From assembly GCA_905250025.1 (NCBI GenBank), contig CAJNOJ010000163.1, positions 178,051-242,050 on the forward strand: DNA of 64,000 nucleotides, in the 5' to 3' direction. The notes under the pieces were generated by a model that saw only the letters and a program-made list of their open reading frames with translations, made no database searches and was not told the DNA's origin. The first letter of the stretch is position 1, and each line of letters starts with the position of its first letter. A program made the translations under genes and the position numbers. Positions 27,101 to 38,401 of the stretch are shown here, one piece after another. The DNA is from Adineta ricciae (Eukaryota > Rotifera > Eurotatoria > Adinetida > Adinetidae).

Positions 27101-29611
27101 AACTGACATCCACCGTTTGCATTTTTCTATTCCTACTTATTGATTATGAACGTCACTTTTCTCGTTGTTCTCCTCTCGTCCGTTCACAGACATATTTCTA
27201 TTATGCCCGATTTTTCACAAAAAATTTCAACATTTACACACATTCTTCTTACTATTTGCTATTTCGATAAGAGCGAAGCAAATATTTCTGGAGAACAAGG
27301 CCCGCCAACATTACGCTCTTCTGAACAATTGATAAGATACAAAGAAGATCAGCCTTGACATATAATTTCCATTCGAAAAGCAATCGAGTGTCGAGACAAG
27401 CAACGCAAATTTACATTTCTTACCATATTTTCTCGCTAAAGTACAATAAATCGCTGATTGTGTCAATGCCATGTGATTATCATTATGATCGATAAACGCC
27501 AAATGTAATTTCAAAACATGTTGTTGATTATAATTCAGATCAAAAATCGAATTATTCACTTCGTACTTATATAAATCATAAGGATGTTGTTTATTAATAG
27601 ACAGAGAGCTTAATGGAATAATTAGTTGTCGTGCTAAGTCATCGTTGGTCTCTGTGACATCGAGATAGTATAAAAGATATTTCTTAATATATAAACGTGA
27701 TTCATAATCGATCGACCATTGAATAGAAAATAATTGATTTTTCTCGTTCGATGAACATTGAAATTTGTCGATTGTCGACATTACATGATGATTTATTAAC
27801 GTACGATTTATTATATGAAAATCGCTTAGGATTGAACCTTTTGCATTCACAGTGGCAACACGGACGAAGAGAAAATGTTGTGCGGGAATTGTCACGGATA
27901 AAACATCGAATGGATACGTTCGAACAACAACATGAGACCATTGCTCGAAGGGTATCGATGTGTTTATTGTGTAATAAAGGACGTAATACTAAAACGATGA
28001 AAGCAAAGGAAATCTGTTTTCCTGTTTCATTCAAGTAGAACATTTCTTTAAGTTGACAATGAAAATCTTCGTGTTCAAGTGTAAATCAACACGATAAAAG
28101 AGATCGGTAGTTTTTGTTTCTCGAGATGATTTCCTGAAGAGATGTACCCTTGAGAATTTCGTAACATTGTCGTGTCAACTTTGTTTACTATGCTATTTGT
28201 TCGACTAACAATTTTCTACGGATGTTCATGATCAATAGAAAGAAAGATGTTTGATGATGATTTTAGCAAGGAACGTTAATTAAAAAGCATATTTAATGTG
28301 CTTTTTCTTTCTTGAAAATAATTTATCAAAGTCACAATCACCGGTCGGTTGCTTTCACAGTCGAGAAGTGAACTTGTCTTGTAAGACGCAGCTCAATGAA
28401 GTCTATCCAATTTATGGCAAGTCAGAAAAAAAGTTGAATATCACGACTGTGACAGAAGTTATGCTGCAAACAGTTGACCCTCGTACATATCAGGTACATC
28501 GGAAGACAAAATTTTTCTTTTTTTGCTTACGAAATTCGGTCCATTTGTTGAGTTTGGTGGTGTCCAATGAACCACCACAGCTGTTTCATTCCATACATAA
28601 CCATGGAGATTTTCTACTTTGTCCGGTACAGTTTCGACTGTTTTAACGATGACCGAATTGGAATAAGCCGATGGCGTAGCACCAATGAAACCTTTCAATC
28701 GAAATTCATATTTCGCATATGGAGTCAAATCCATCATCTACAAAGGAAATCTTTGAAAATCACCTCAACTCTCTCAACAATCTAATCGTTACTCGAAAGG
28801 TAAAACTATAATGAGTCGTTCGTGGGTCTACCAGGACTTGTTTGTAATCTTGAACATTAATAACATCGGATTCGTCGTTTTTATCATCTGGAGAGTTTTG
28901 TAAACGACGATAATAAATAATAAAATGATTAAATCGATCGTAACGTCCGTTCGATACTTTCCATGCTAATAAAACACCGCGACTTTGAATATCAGTAGCA
29001 CTTAACAACGGTTTGGATTGATTATCTAAACGAAATGTTCACAAATGCTTATCTATCGCTCATTCGCACACACCTGGTATGATAACAGTGATAAATATTT
29101 TGGTTGATCCATGCTTATTCTTTGCTTCACAAATGTATGTGTTCACCCCATGCATTTCCTGATCAAATCTGAGTAATGCTCGTGTGAAATTTCGTGCAAG
29201 AAAATTTGAATCGGATGCTGAGAGAGAAAACAAAAGATACAAATCAAGTCGGATGCTGTTTTCGATCAAAAACTAAAAACCTCGAATCCAAACAACATCG
29301 GCTTCCGGATAACCATCAGCAACGCACAGCAAATCCTTTACACCATCATGTTGAAGATCGATTTGAGTATGGTTACGTAAGTTTTCGCGTATGCGAGGAT
29401 ATATCATGCGTTCTAAATACTATTCAAATATAGGCACATGCACAAGAAAAAGGCAAACAAGACGTGCGTATGCATACGAAACTTGCGAATCAGTTTTACC
29501 TGAGACAATTAACGAACGTATGCTGGAGTAGGACCGACCGAAAGTGTTGGAAGCAATGCAGACATAATCTCCATCGTCCGAAAAATCAACGGGATAGATG
29601 GACAAGGTACC

Positions 29612-29647
<36 letters not shown>

Positions 29648-30754
29648 GATTGCTTGGTTTGTGCAAAAGGAAGATACTTGTCGGTGGGAGTTTAAAAGCA
29701 TTCGTTGACTATTTTTAGTTATTAGAGTCGAGATTAATTAGAGGTTGTCGTTTGATTAGTCCTACTTATTTATGCATTTCTTGGTCTTTTTCCTCTTCGC
29801 GACACTTTTTAGTTTCATCTCATTAAACAGAAGTCAAAGAACGTCGAAATCAACCGCAGAAATGTTGGTTATCATCAAAGTTGCAAAGCCAGAAAAGACA
29901 TTGCTTTCTGTTTTATTTCGAAAGAAATTATCAATTTTTTTCCTTGACTAATTTCCACTCGTCGTGCAACCTAGACATGAATTGTCTTCTTTAACATACT
30001 CGAATGTTGAGTCTCTTGTATTTTGACTCGTCTGCCGTCGTTTTGAATAAAACGAACAGTCTTCATTCGTTCCGAATGTTCACTATCAGATGTATTCTTC
30101 AAATGTAACCATAGAAATTGTATCGGATGAGAGCTGGTTACAGATTGACATTTGGTTTGAAAAAGTCCACCGATTTGAACACGTCTCCCAAACGTGGCCA
30201 CGTCGTTCTCGTCGAGAATGAATGGAACACGGTTTTGAACAGCTAATTTACCTAATTCCTTCTCATTGTACATGCCCATTGATTCATCATACTCATTCAT
30301 GTCATTCATCGGTAATTTCACATCAATATAGCCTGATGAGACCATTTCGTATGTGGAATTGATGTTGACATGGCAAGTATACTTTCCAACGAACATATCA
30401 GGTTCTTTAACAACGAGAACGCTCGTCGACGTTCCATAATAAAAGTCAAAACAATCCGAATTGTTAAATAAACGTCTACAATGTGTATCAGTATCGTTTG
30501 TTTGATCATATAATGATTCATAATGCCAACGGATTCGTTTGAAATTGATGTGATGTGATGATGTTTGACAAATGTGATAAACGAATGCGTTTGGTTTATA
30601 AACAACAGTTAAATTGTGTAGATCGCGAAGAAATGATATAGCCAATGTAGTTCCTAAAATAGATAATCGCATCCTCAAGAAAGAAAGAACTTCGAAGTTC
30701 CACTTTACCTTGAATGAACATCCACAAGTGGCAAATGAAGCAAACTACAAACAT
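12194..30754 (-). CDS. LAR-type (R2A) receptor protein tyrosine phosphatase
   Basis: Cell-adhesion receptor phosphatase of axon guidance and synapse formation. Start ATG at 30754 gives a signal peptide ([16 protein letters not shown]) joined in phase over a 55-base intron to the first Ig domain. Order: three Ig domains (30.7-29.1 kb; [16 protein letters not shown] and TYICEAKN at the second Cys), eight FN3 domains (29.0-15.3 kb), a membrane-proximal region, one transmembrane segment near 14700-14760, then two PTP domains. D1 has [22 protein letters not shown] split by an intron, and [10 protein letters not shown] (about 13648-13677). D2 has KNRL instead of KNRY, WPEQG instead of WPD, HCSAG/AGRTG over an intron, and ends [12 protein letters not shown] before TGA. 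D2 is therefore expected to be weak or inactive, as in LAR. Introns in the ectodomain half reach over 3 kb; those in the PTP half are about 50-70 bases. Orthologue of PTPRF/D/S as a group. Confidence 0.93.
19228..20892 (+). CDS. NUDT9-homology protein lacking the Nudix box, nested antisense in a phosphatase intron
   Basis: The main open exon (about 20027-20892) encodes a C-terminal region like human NUDT9 and the NUDT9-H domain of TRPM2: a [10 protein letters not shown] block, then [20 protein letters not shown] (20521-20580), then [16 protein letters not shown] (near 20740) and a WFAIDDL segment. These landmarks are in family order. Between ELPKT (about 20661) and the TDDAW block, the Nudix box with its Glu residues is missing, so ADP-ribose hydrolysis is not expected. 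No ATG occurs in the first ~250 codons, so the exon must be spliced to others or be a relic. A candidate upstream exon at 19228-19378 ends in phase 1 before GTAATT, and the acceptor at 20026 enters in phase 1. Its own upstream exon is not settled; frames at 18940-19190 are unassigned. It sits inside a minus-strand phosphatase intron (about 18.9-22.3 kb). Either a NUDT9-like protein or a remnant of a TRPM2-like channel tail. Confidence 0.55.
20893..22275. other. Phosphatase intron sequence, no supported exon
   Basis: Intron of the receptor phosphatase downstream of the nested NUDT9-homology frame. A plus-strand frame from ATG 21587 contains PPSYDDA and a serine run, but I see no family and no splice support. 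Low-complexity purine tracts occur near 22000-22060. Confidence 0.35.
22219..22235 (+). repeat. (GA)n microsatellite in phosphatase intron
   Basis: A run of alternating GA just downstream (in transcript terms) of the FN3-5 exon whose donor lies near 22285. Confidence 0.8.
22804..22867 (+). repeat. CT-rich imperfect tandem tract
   Basis: A mixed (CTCTC)n/(CT)n pyrimidine tract inside the long phosphatase intron. On the coding strand of the phosphatase it is a polypurine tract. Confidence 0.75.
23506..23540 (+). repeat. (GAGAA)n minisatellite-like tract
   Basis: About five direct GAGAA units followed by GAAA units, inside the long phosphatase intron. Confidence 0.85.
29613..29644 (+). repeat. 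(GA)n microsatellite at a splice acceptor
   Basis: Sixteen GA units on the plus strand. Read on the minus (coding) strand of the receptor phosphatase this is (CT)n running straight into TTAG, followed by the Ig-domain exon that begins GTACCTTGTCC and encodes [17 protein letters not shown]. It therefore occupies the polypyrimidine-tract position of that 3' splice site. Confidence 0.85.
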
Positions 30755-33700
30755 AGCCAATCAATTCAATCAAATGATTGCTAGTTTCTCTCGTTTGAAA
30801 TTCAAATCATGTAGAAAGTCTACTTCTATTCTTCTCAGCTAAAAAGAAATCAAAGGAGACAAAATCAAGAAGAGAATATGATTCGAATGATGTCATTTAA
30901 TTGTACTCAACGACAAACGATACAGGAAGTACCATCATATCGGGCCTCTCACATATGCCTATCGGGCAGAACGATTGAAAAAGGAGAGAGGGAGAGAGAG
31001 AGAGTATATAGTCTTTGATATAGATTCGATTAGCTCTATCCATCTATCTGACAAACTTTTTTCTTCTTTTCCTTCTTCTTCTTCATCATTTTCTTTCCTT
31101 CATAATGTCAACAAAAAAAAAACTAGAGGAAGGAAATGAAATGAATCATTTTCTACTCTATATGCTCACTGACAAACCAGTTCCTTCTCATCATCATTGC
31201 ATTTTCTATCCTTCAAATGTTCACTAATATATTTATCATTAATTTCGACAGTGTAAAAAAAAAGAAGAACAAGAAAAGACCAAAGTCTCTCAGGACATAT
31301 TTGTCGAAATTTATTAGACAAATTTGTCTTTTCTCTTTCTCAAATCGTTTACTTAACTCTATTGAAATGATTAATATGTTGAATGATGTTACTCTATTGT
31401 TGATCATCATGTTGATAGTCTCGATGTGAATAAAGAAAAGTCAAGCATCACATATTATCACTGATCAGTCTCATCTTTAACAAATGATGCTTTGCTTATC
31501 TTTAGTTTTCTCATAGTTGCAACTGCTGTCTTTGTTCTCAAACGTATCCGGAGAAAAATGGGAGAAAAGAGATAGATGAACGTTTGTACCAATCGACAAA
31601 TCGTTAAACAATTACAATTCGTACAATAAACGATATCGAAGTGATAAACGCTTCAGGGGTTGGCAGATATTTCATCTCGATTCTTTCTCTTTCTGTTTCA
31701 AATGAGCAGAAGAAGAAGAAGAAGAAAAAGAAAAAACTGATAGTTTATATGAACGATGTCGGCATCACTGAGTATGATGATGATGATGATTTATTTATTG
31801 AGTAAATTGAACGCTGCAAAACATTTGTATCGAACTGACTAGAAGACTAACCTTGTCAGATTGATAGACGTCATTAATTTGACGAATACTGTTCGAATAT
31901 CGATCACTTGTCGATGGATAATGTCATTGTAAGACAATCTTATGTGAAAACGAACAGCAAGGAAGAAAAATACGGACTAATTAGTCACTGTTCCTTCGAC
32001 TATTCCCGGAATACACATTTCTTCGCTCATGCACATTTACCACAAACAGATGAGCGCCTGATTTCCTTTATTTTCCCTGTACACATGGGGATGATGTGGA
32101 GAAAAAAATTCCAATCTTTTCTTTCTTACTCTCGTTTTCTCCTCCCTTCGTTTCTTATTTCTCTTCTGTTATTATTAATATTATTGTCGCTTTCTTCTAC
32201 ATTGCATGTTCACGTCTCTCTCCCTCTCTCCCCCTTTCTCTCTCTCGACCAAAATCACAAGGCGGAGAAGCGGTTTGCGATTTTGATTATCGGCTTCCTT
32301 CTCTCTTTCTTCAACTTGTTTCTTTTTCGATAGTACAAGAAAAAACTAATGTAAGAAAGAACAAGGTTGCGACAACACTTATTCAATCAACAGTTGGGAT
32401 CGACAACAAGCCGACAGGCTCACAAAGATGACTAGAGAAGCAAGGAAGCAGAAATTGTATTATCTCTTCAAATGCATACATACACATGATCTCTCAGATA
32501 TCTCCAAAGACATTTGGAGACTTGTGAAAAAGAACAGAGCAGCTCTCTCTCTCTCCTCTTCATTTTCTCACACATGACAGAAAGGAAAACTGCTGTGACA
32601 ATGACAATCGATGGTCACTTCCAGAATGCTAAGATCTAAATCCTTGGAATTACTCACAGTTGTTCGTAGAGACTCCAACCAGTATTAATAAGGAAAACGT
32701 GGTATGTTGGCTGTAATGAGTATGATGTATGTAGGCGCGTATGTGAGACCTCCTGCTAATAACCTAATCATCAACCTAGTTTTGATTAAACATACTGATT
32801 TGTTTGTTCGACGTGGAAGAGAAAATTCATTATGTACTTGGCACACATAGTTATTTCCGGAGCCTTGGCGTAATGAGACAATGATGACAATGTATCACGG
32901 TATGCGATGCATAGAGGAAAACACTGGCCTATCTTATCGGTGTTTCAGGAGAACACACTTAAGGCGAAGAAGGAGAAAACGGAAAAGGAAAAAAGAGACA
33001 GAAAAATAAACTAGTCAGCTAATTCAAGTAGTACACTTTGAACGTCATTGCATACATTGATGAATACACTTAACATATAGAAATGGTGAACGGAAGGACG
33101 AGAGAAAAAGAAAACTCGAAATAGCGTTTCAGTGAATAAAACAGAACTGAAAAATTAATCTACACTTTAGTATTTTTAATTTGGCTACCTTGCATTTGCG
33201 GCTTTTCTTTTCTTTCTTCTTCAACTTCATTTTCTGTGTCTTGCAATTGCATCATACATCTGCCAACTCACATTATCGCTCACATAGATCGGTTACGCTT
33301 TTCTGAACTACAATAAACAAGAATATTGTTTAGCTCTAGATGCCATCTAGATCGAATCTCTGGAGAGAGATTGAATGTGAATTCACGTAGCTATTGAATA
33401 TAACTTGTGTATTCCGCCTCATATCGGTGAAAACGATGACAAGGAACAAAACGAGAATTGAGCTTAACAGAAAAAGAAAAAAAAAGAAAGAAACGACTTC
33501 TGTGTCCGTACACAATTCAATCATATTCTCTTTTTTCTGGTAAAGAAACTCGTACCGAAATATAAGAAGAAGGTGAAGTAATACAACGTTGATTTCTCAA
33601 GCGGGTCGTTTTTTTTTCATCGAACTCTTTCCCTCTCACTGATGAGAAGAAAACTAAACCGACAAGCACACAGTTTCGAATTGTATATGATCTAAACATG

Positions 33701-34906
33701 TCACATTATCGAACTAATAGACATTCAAAAACGATTTTATCATCTTTGTCGGCAAACAGAAGTGGAAGAAGAAGGAGAAGATTGTTATGGAAGATGATCT
33801 TTTCTCTTTCTTTTTTTCGTTAGAACTGATTCTCTGATCTCTTGAGTTCAAGCATATCTAATCGATTCTTCAGAAACACAAAAACACACATACATATATA
33901 TTTACTTCAATTGTCGTCTTCTTCTCCTTCTTCTTCTCTTGGAATAATGTTTATCATCTACACATCTTTTCAATCTCGAGGAAAATATCTATCTATGTAT
34001 TGAGATGAAGATGTGCAATAGAATTGATTGATTGTTTACTTGTATAGGACTTCGTATCCATCAATACAAGAGAGAAATTGATGGCGATAGTATTCCTACG
34101 AGCCAGTCAGTCCCCTAAAGCGATTGCGATGCACAAGCTAAACACGATGAGCATTTAGTGCTACAGTGATTTCAATTATCGGATAAGTATGCACCGAAGA
34201 TCGTGCAACACTATTAGAACGTTGCTCGTATCAATGCGCAACAACATCCGCTGCCACTGTCGTATGTGCTTCATCATTATGAACTATTTGTTCAATTGAT
34301 GACGATTGACTCTTGATTTTTTCTCGCTCGCTTACCAAATCAATAAAATTCGGATTAGATACACACATTCACATTTTGTCTTTTGTCTATGTTTACATAA
34401 GGGCACGTTTTAGTCATTAATTAGGTGAACATAAATACGCACACACGTTCATTCAGAGAAACTTCCGTAACTAGAAAATAGCATTATTACATTGATCTCT
34501 TCCATGAAGAGCAAGGCTTCACATCTAACTTATTCAACTGTTCTTAGAACAATAAGGACGCGTTAATCAATTCATTAAGATTCGTCATCGATCGACAGTT
34601 CGGCTCATTTCTAATGAGGATATGTTCGACAAGTAATGTTCTTAGTGGAAATAATCAGACTTTATCTTCAATCCTCTTCGATTTATTTAAGCTTTAGTCC
34701 GACAGAAAAGGAATGGGAACATGCACGATCTAAAAGCTTATCTTAATATTCTAAATGATTGTATTGATCGACAACGAGGGAGAAAGAGAAACGACTGTGT
34801 TCAGCTTGTGACGTAACATCGCTTCCAATTAATATATAAATTTTATTACAAAAACTTTTGAAAAAAATTCGCTAAATTAATAAAAATAACACTCGCATTT
34901 TGATTT
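30755..34906. other. Gene-poor region upstream of the receptor phosphatase
   Basis: About 4.1 kb with no exon I can support. It holds simple repeats, polypurine runs near 31080-31130 and 31690-31740, and pyrimidine-rich stretches near 32140-32250. The part next to 30754 should hold the phosphatase promoter. Open frames of up to 140 codons (for example 31908-32333) translate pyrimidine-rich DNA into Leu/Phe/Ser-rich strings and look spurious. Confidence 0.45.
31774..31790 (+). repeat. (ATG)n microsatellite
   Basis: About five and a half tandem ATG units in the gene-poor region. Confidence 0.8.
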
Positions 34907-35617
34907 CTATTCATTCTGACATTTGTGCTTATTTGCTTCTTGATTTTTTCGGTGATAATTAACCAATTTGTCCGTTCGGAATGGAATCTTATTATGATAC
35001 ATATATTTAAAATTGAAGTTTAACATGAACTCGAATGTGCCGTTCGAACAGAGTTGAACCCGACTGAAATTATCGGTCATGCTCGGTAGCGGTTTCTCAT
35101 AACCAGTTCCTCTTACATGTCTACCGCGATAGTCACCTGTTGTATAGACCATTTTCTGAATTGGTGGTGTCGATTTTTTCACATAAATGATTGAATCTTG
35201 ATTATATTTTTCACCTAATTCGATCAATTCTTGTAGTTCATTTTTCGGCGACTCATTGTGTAAAATAAGTAGAAAACTTTGTTCGATTCCTCCGTCATAC
35301 GAGCCAATAACCGACGAATAGACATATGTATCTTGAATATCATCGATCAACTTCGTCGTCCGCTGTTCAATCATACTATCGCTTAAATACAAATCAGTCA
35401 TTATGGCGGGATTTCTTCCAGCACTGATAATCGCATAGCCTCCGTGTTTCAGTAGAGTTTCGACTGCTTTTCGTGAGAATGTTATTGGATTAAGTGATGA
35501 AATCCATTCTAAAGGATGAAATTACCATCGAACAGAAAATGACAAGAGAAATTCATGGGTACCTTGCGTGGTCAAATGAGAAAATGTAATGAATAATAAA
35601 CAGTAGAAGATAATCAT
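34907..35617 (-). CDS. Secreted DUF3293-like protein
   Basis: Two exons: ATG at 35617 encodes a hydrophobic leader (MIIFYCLLFITFSHLTTQ), and a short intron (GTACCC to TTTAG) joins it in phase to a ~200-residue exon ending at TAG 34907. Successive blocks are GGYAIISAGRNP, a basic middle part with the ordered pair IEQR...LIDDI, a YVYSSVIGSYDGG block, EQSFLLILHN, LGEKYNQDSIIYV and VYTTGDYRGRH. From memory, this order (aromatic-[IV]-[IV]-[ST]-A-x-NP, then E-S-F-L, then KY-x-QD-[AS]-hydrophobic-[IV]-[YF]) is that of bacterial and phage proteins of the DUF3293 type, whose function is unknown. The basic tail (NYHRKNQEANKHKCQ) is not part of that pattern as I recall it. The leader suggests secretion or a lumenal location. 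Family call moderate, no function proposed. Confidence 0.65.
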
Positions 35618-36123
35618 TTTAGAAGATAATTCATAAGACTCGAACTGGTCTATAAGAAGATAAGTTTCAAACAATGGCGAATCTTCTTCGATGTTATTAT
35701 TTTATTTTTTTATTTCTTTGAATTGAATTTTGACGCAAGGGAAGAGAAAAGATGGGAGAACACATACAAGTCGTTAGAGAAGACGAAGAAAAAGAGAATT
35801 AAGATGATCTTTTACAATTGCAAAGAGTAAGAAAAGATGAATCTATGACGAGATCAACAAGCTAATATAACAATAACAATACGAGGAAAGAAAAGAAAAC
35901 AGATAATCGAAGAGGTCTCAATTGATGATGCGCGATCGTGAGCGAAGGAAAAATATTTTTTATAAATAACAAACCTGTATCATCATTTCGAAAGCACAGT
36001 GCTCATTTGAACAATAGGAAGAATAAACAGAACAATAACAAAAAAATACGAGGGTGATAGAGAGAGAGAGAGAAGGATCTAAAGATACATACATATGTAT
36101 ATTGATCTGATCTTCAGTTGTTT
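35618..36123. other. Spacer between DUF3293-like gene and cyclin gene
   Basis: About 0.5 kb of AT- and purine-rich sequence. It contains the 3' end of the cyclin gene and the promoter of the DUF3293-like gene, both on the minus strand. No exon seen. Confidence 0.4.
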
Positions 36124-37866
36124 TCATTCACTTGCTAATTGACGAATAAGAGCTCGTTGTTGTACACAATACAAACTTGCTTGTGATAATTGTTCATGTT
36201 CATAACGTTTGATAAGAATTTCGCATTCTTTACAATTATTTCCGGTAAGATTTTTGTCGAGAAATTGTGCTAAAATTCTAATGCCATTCGAAAGTGATTC
36301 AAAGGTTTTGTAGGGCGAACGTTGTTGTAATTCGCTTGGCCAACATTGTTCGAATGTTGCTGGTTGAGTTGGGTGGAGAATACAACGTGCGATGTATGTG
36401 GCACTGGCAGCCACTAACGACGGAGCCAAACCAATACATGAGACATCGAGTAATGCCATGTCAATGAGAAATTTTCCGATTGCATGTTGTTCGTCACCTG
36501 CACTTGAGATGAAGGAATAACGGCGAAGAAATTGAAGACTTCAATGAAAGCAAACGAAAATGAATGGATGGTTTTCGGAAAGGATCAGTTGATTTACCTT
36601 GTCGGTCGATTTAATTCAAATCGTAATTCATGAAGAATCTTCTTTTCCATTCGCTTGACTTGTTCACTTGTGTAAGTATGATCTGTTACATAGACAAGTT
36701 CATCAACAGGTGGATGATGCGTTTCCTACAATTGCAAGAAACAACGTTATCCGATTCGATTGGAGAAGAAAATCAACGTACTTCAACTTTCGCAGCAATG
36801 AGAAATGCAGCAACGGCAATTAGTTGTAAATTCTTTTGTGTCACAAACGATGTACCAGCTGTTGAAGAATTCATGCATTGTTGAAGAAAACGATCAAGTA
36901 GACCAACGCAACTATTCCGAAAAGGAAGAGTATAAAAAATATTCAGCAAACATAAATTCTTACATGTGCATAGCATCTTGCGATAAATGAAATCGAGCAT
37001 AAAATAACTGTATAATCCATCCGACAACAATGGTTCGATGTTTTGTAGTAAGTTTCCATGATCTTGTGGCACTACCATTAGCCATTGTTGCCATCGTTGT
37101 TGATGGAAATGATGCTGCTGACGATGAAGTTGTTAAAAATGTGGATTGAATCGGATATTTTTTTTCTAATGTATATAGTAAATTCATAATATCGGCGACA
37201 TAATCCATCGCATATGTGGGGTCAATTGGCTCATCATCTTCATCGGTTTGTAATTCTTCATTTGTTAATGCTTGTTCGATAATTTCGATTGTTAGTTCTT
37301 CGGCAGCGTATTTATCGAGCATTTGAATAGGTATTGGTATTACTTTTTTCCGTATTGCACTGGATATTGTCGGACGTTTCGATGCGCGATTTTCTTTATT
37401 GTCATTGTTAGTCGACGTTTTGCCTTTCGGCTGTTCGACTAAGTCCATTTTTTTGACATTTTCAGTTAATGAAGCAACGATCTGTTGTTCCAAGAGAGAG
37501 AGAAAAATCAAACAGAATGATTCAGATCGAGAAAAAACTTACAACTTGTTTTAAAGTTTCTCCTTCTCCCGTTGAATTATCTAATGAAGAGCCTGAAACG
37601 ATCACAGCTAGTTTATGGAATGAACGTCGTCGTTTGAAGACAATATTGTTTTTGGCAATTGCACTGGATCGTCGAGCTTGAACTTGTTGTTTGTTGAGAC
37701 CAATTGTGGATAAATCGTTTTCGCTCTTAATTTGTTCATTTTGGATCGGCTTCAATGTATTCGTTGTTGAAACAAGGATTGAATTGCGGATTTTTGATTG
37801 ACGTGCTAACGAGGCTTTGGTCGGACGTGGTATAATAATTGATTGACGTTTAATCGATGGTCGCAT
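36124..37866 (-). CDS. Mitotic (B-type) cyclin
   Basis: Regulatory subunit of the mitotic cyclin-dependent kinase. ATG at 37866 begins a basic, disordered N-terminal region of about 200 residues, with a KEN box in NDNKENRASK near 37400. The cyclin box follows: LTTKHRTIVVGWIIQLFYARFHL, ICVGLLDRFLQQ across an intron, NLQLIAVAAFLIAAKVE, HHPPVDELVYVTDHTYTSEQVKRMEKKIL, FLRRYS and a second fold with HAIGKFLIDMALLD and PSLVAASATYIAR. Stop TGA at 36124. Five exons with short introns. The usual MRxIL[VI]DW signature reads HRTIVVGW, and I find no clean RxxLxxxxN destruction box, so the protein is divergent. The FLRR, VTD-x-TYT and HAIGKFL blocks favour type B; B3 or a divergent A type remain possible. 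It is head-to-head with the eL41 gene. Confidence 0.85.
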
Positions 37867-38268
37867 ATTTGAGTAAATATGACTTTAAAGACCAGAAAAC
37901 GAAACGATCTAGAAGGTAAACGTTGGTGTTTATGAAAAATTCATCCTAAGACAAAGAATGAAATCTGACGATAATTTCAATGAACGATATCGGCAGCCGC
38001 GAACAAAGAAATTGGAAACGGCTGGCAATTCGACTTTTGAGTATTTTCTATGATTTCAATATGGTTTTTGTGCGAAATTTTCAAGAATTTCCGGAAAAAA
38101 AAGTTTTCTTTTTTCGAAGTGCATTAGTGCGTACGAAATCTGATGGAGGTGAAACGATCGAACAGTTCGACCAATGAGAATCGTTCACCTATCAGCGTGC
38201 AAACGGCGCTCGGTAACTTGTTTTTCTTTTCACTTTACATTTTATCTCGTATCTGATATTGATTAACG
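37867..38268. promoter_or_regulatory. Divergent promoter region between cyclin and eL41
   Basis: About 400 bases separate the two start codons on opposite strands. A pyrimidine-rich stretch (ttgtttttcttttcac, about 38219-38234) lies some 35 bases before the eL41 ATG and could include the TOP-type start usual for ribosomal protein mRNAs. The role is inferred from position. Confidence 0.45.
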
Positions 38269-38401
38269 ATGCGAGCTAAGTGGCGTAAGAAGCGTATGCG
38301 ACGTTTGAAACGTAAACGTAGACGTAAGTTCAAACATGTATTGACCAGTTCTTCTCATCACATCCTATCTTTTTCTAGGTATGCGTGAACGATCCAAATA
38401 A
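38269..38401 (+). CDS. RPL41: Large-subunit ribosomal protein eL41
   Basis: The smallest ribosomal protein, 25 residues, too short for usual gene finders. Exon 1 (38269-38323) encodes MRAKWRKKRMRRLKRKRR plus one base. A 55-base intron (GTAAGT...TTCTAG) follows. Exon 2 (38379-38401) completes an Arg codon and encodes MRERSK, then TAA. The product is almost identical to eL41 of other eukaryotes; the residue spanning the junction is Arg where Lys is common, and the tail reads MRERSK where human has MRQRSK. AATAAA at 38536-38541. It sits between the cyclin and REV3, transcribed in the direction of REV3. Confidence 0.95.

Noticed and set aside
27140..27358. Possible secreted small peptide on the plus strand in a phosphatase intron
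   Set aside because: It has a hydrophobic start, but no splice, poly(A) or family evidence, and it lies in an AT-rich intron where such frames occur by chance.
31908..32431. Overlapping Leu/Phe/Ser-rich open frames in the gene-poor region
   Set aside because: They come from a pyrimidine-rich tract that is open in several frames at once.
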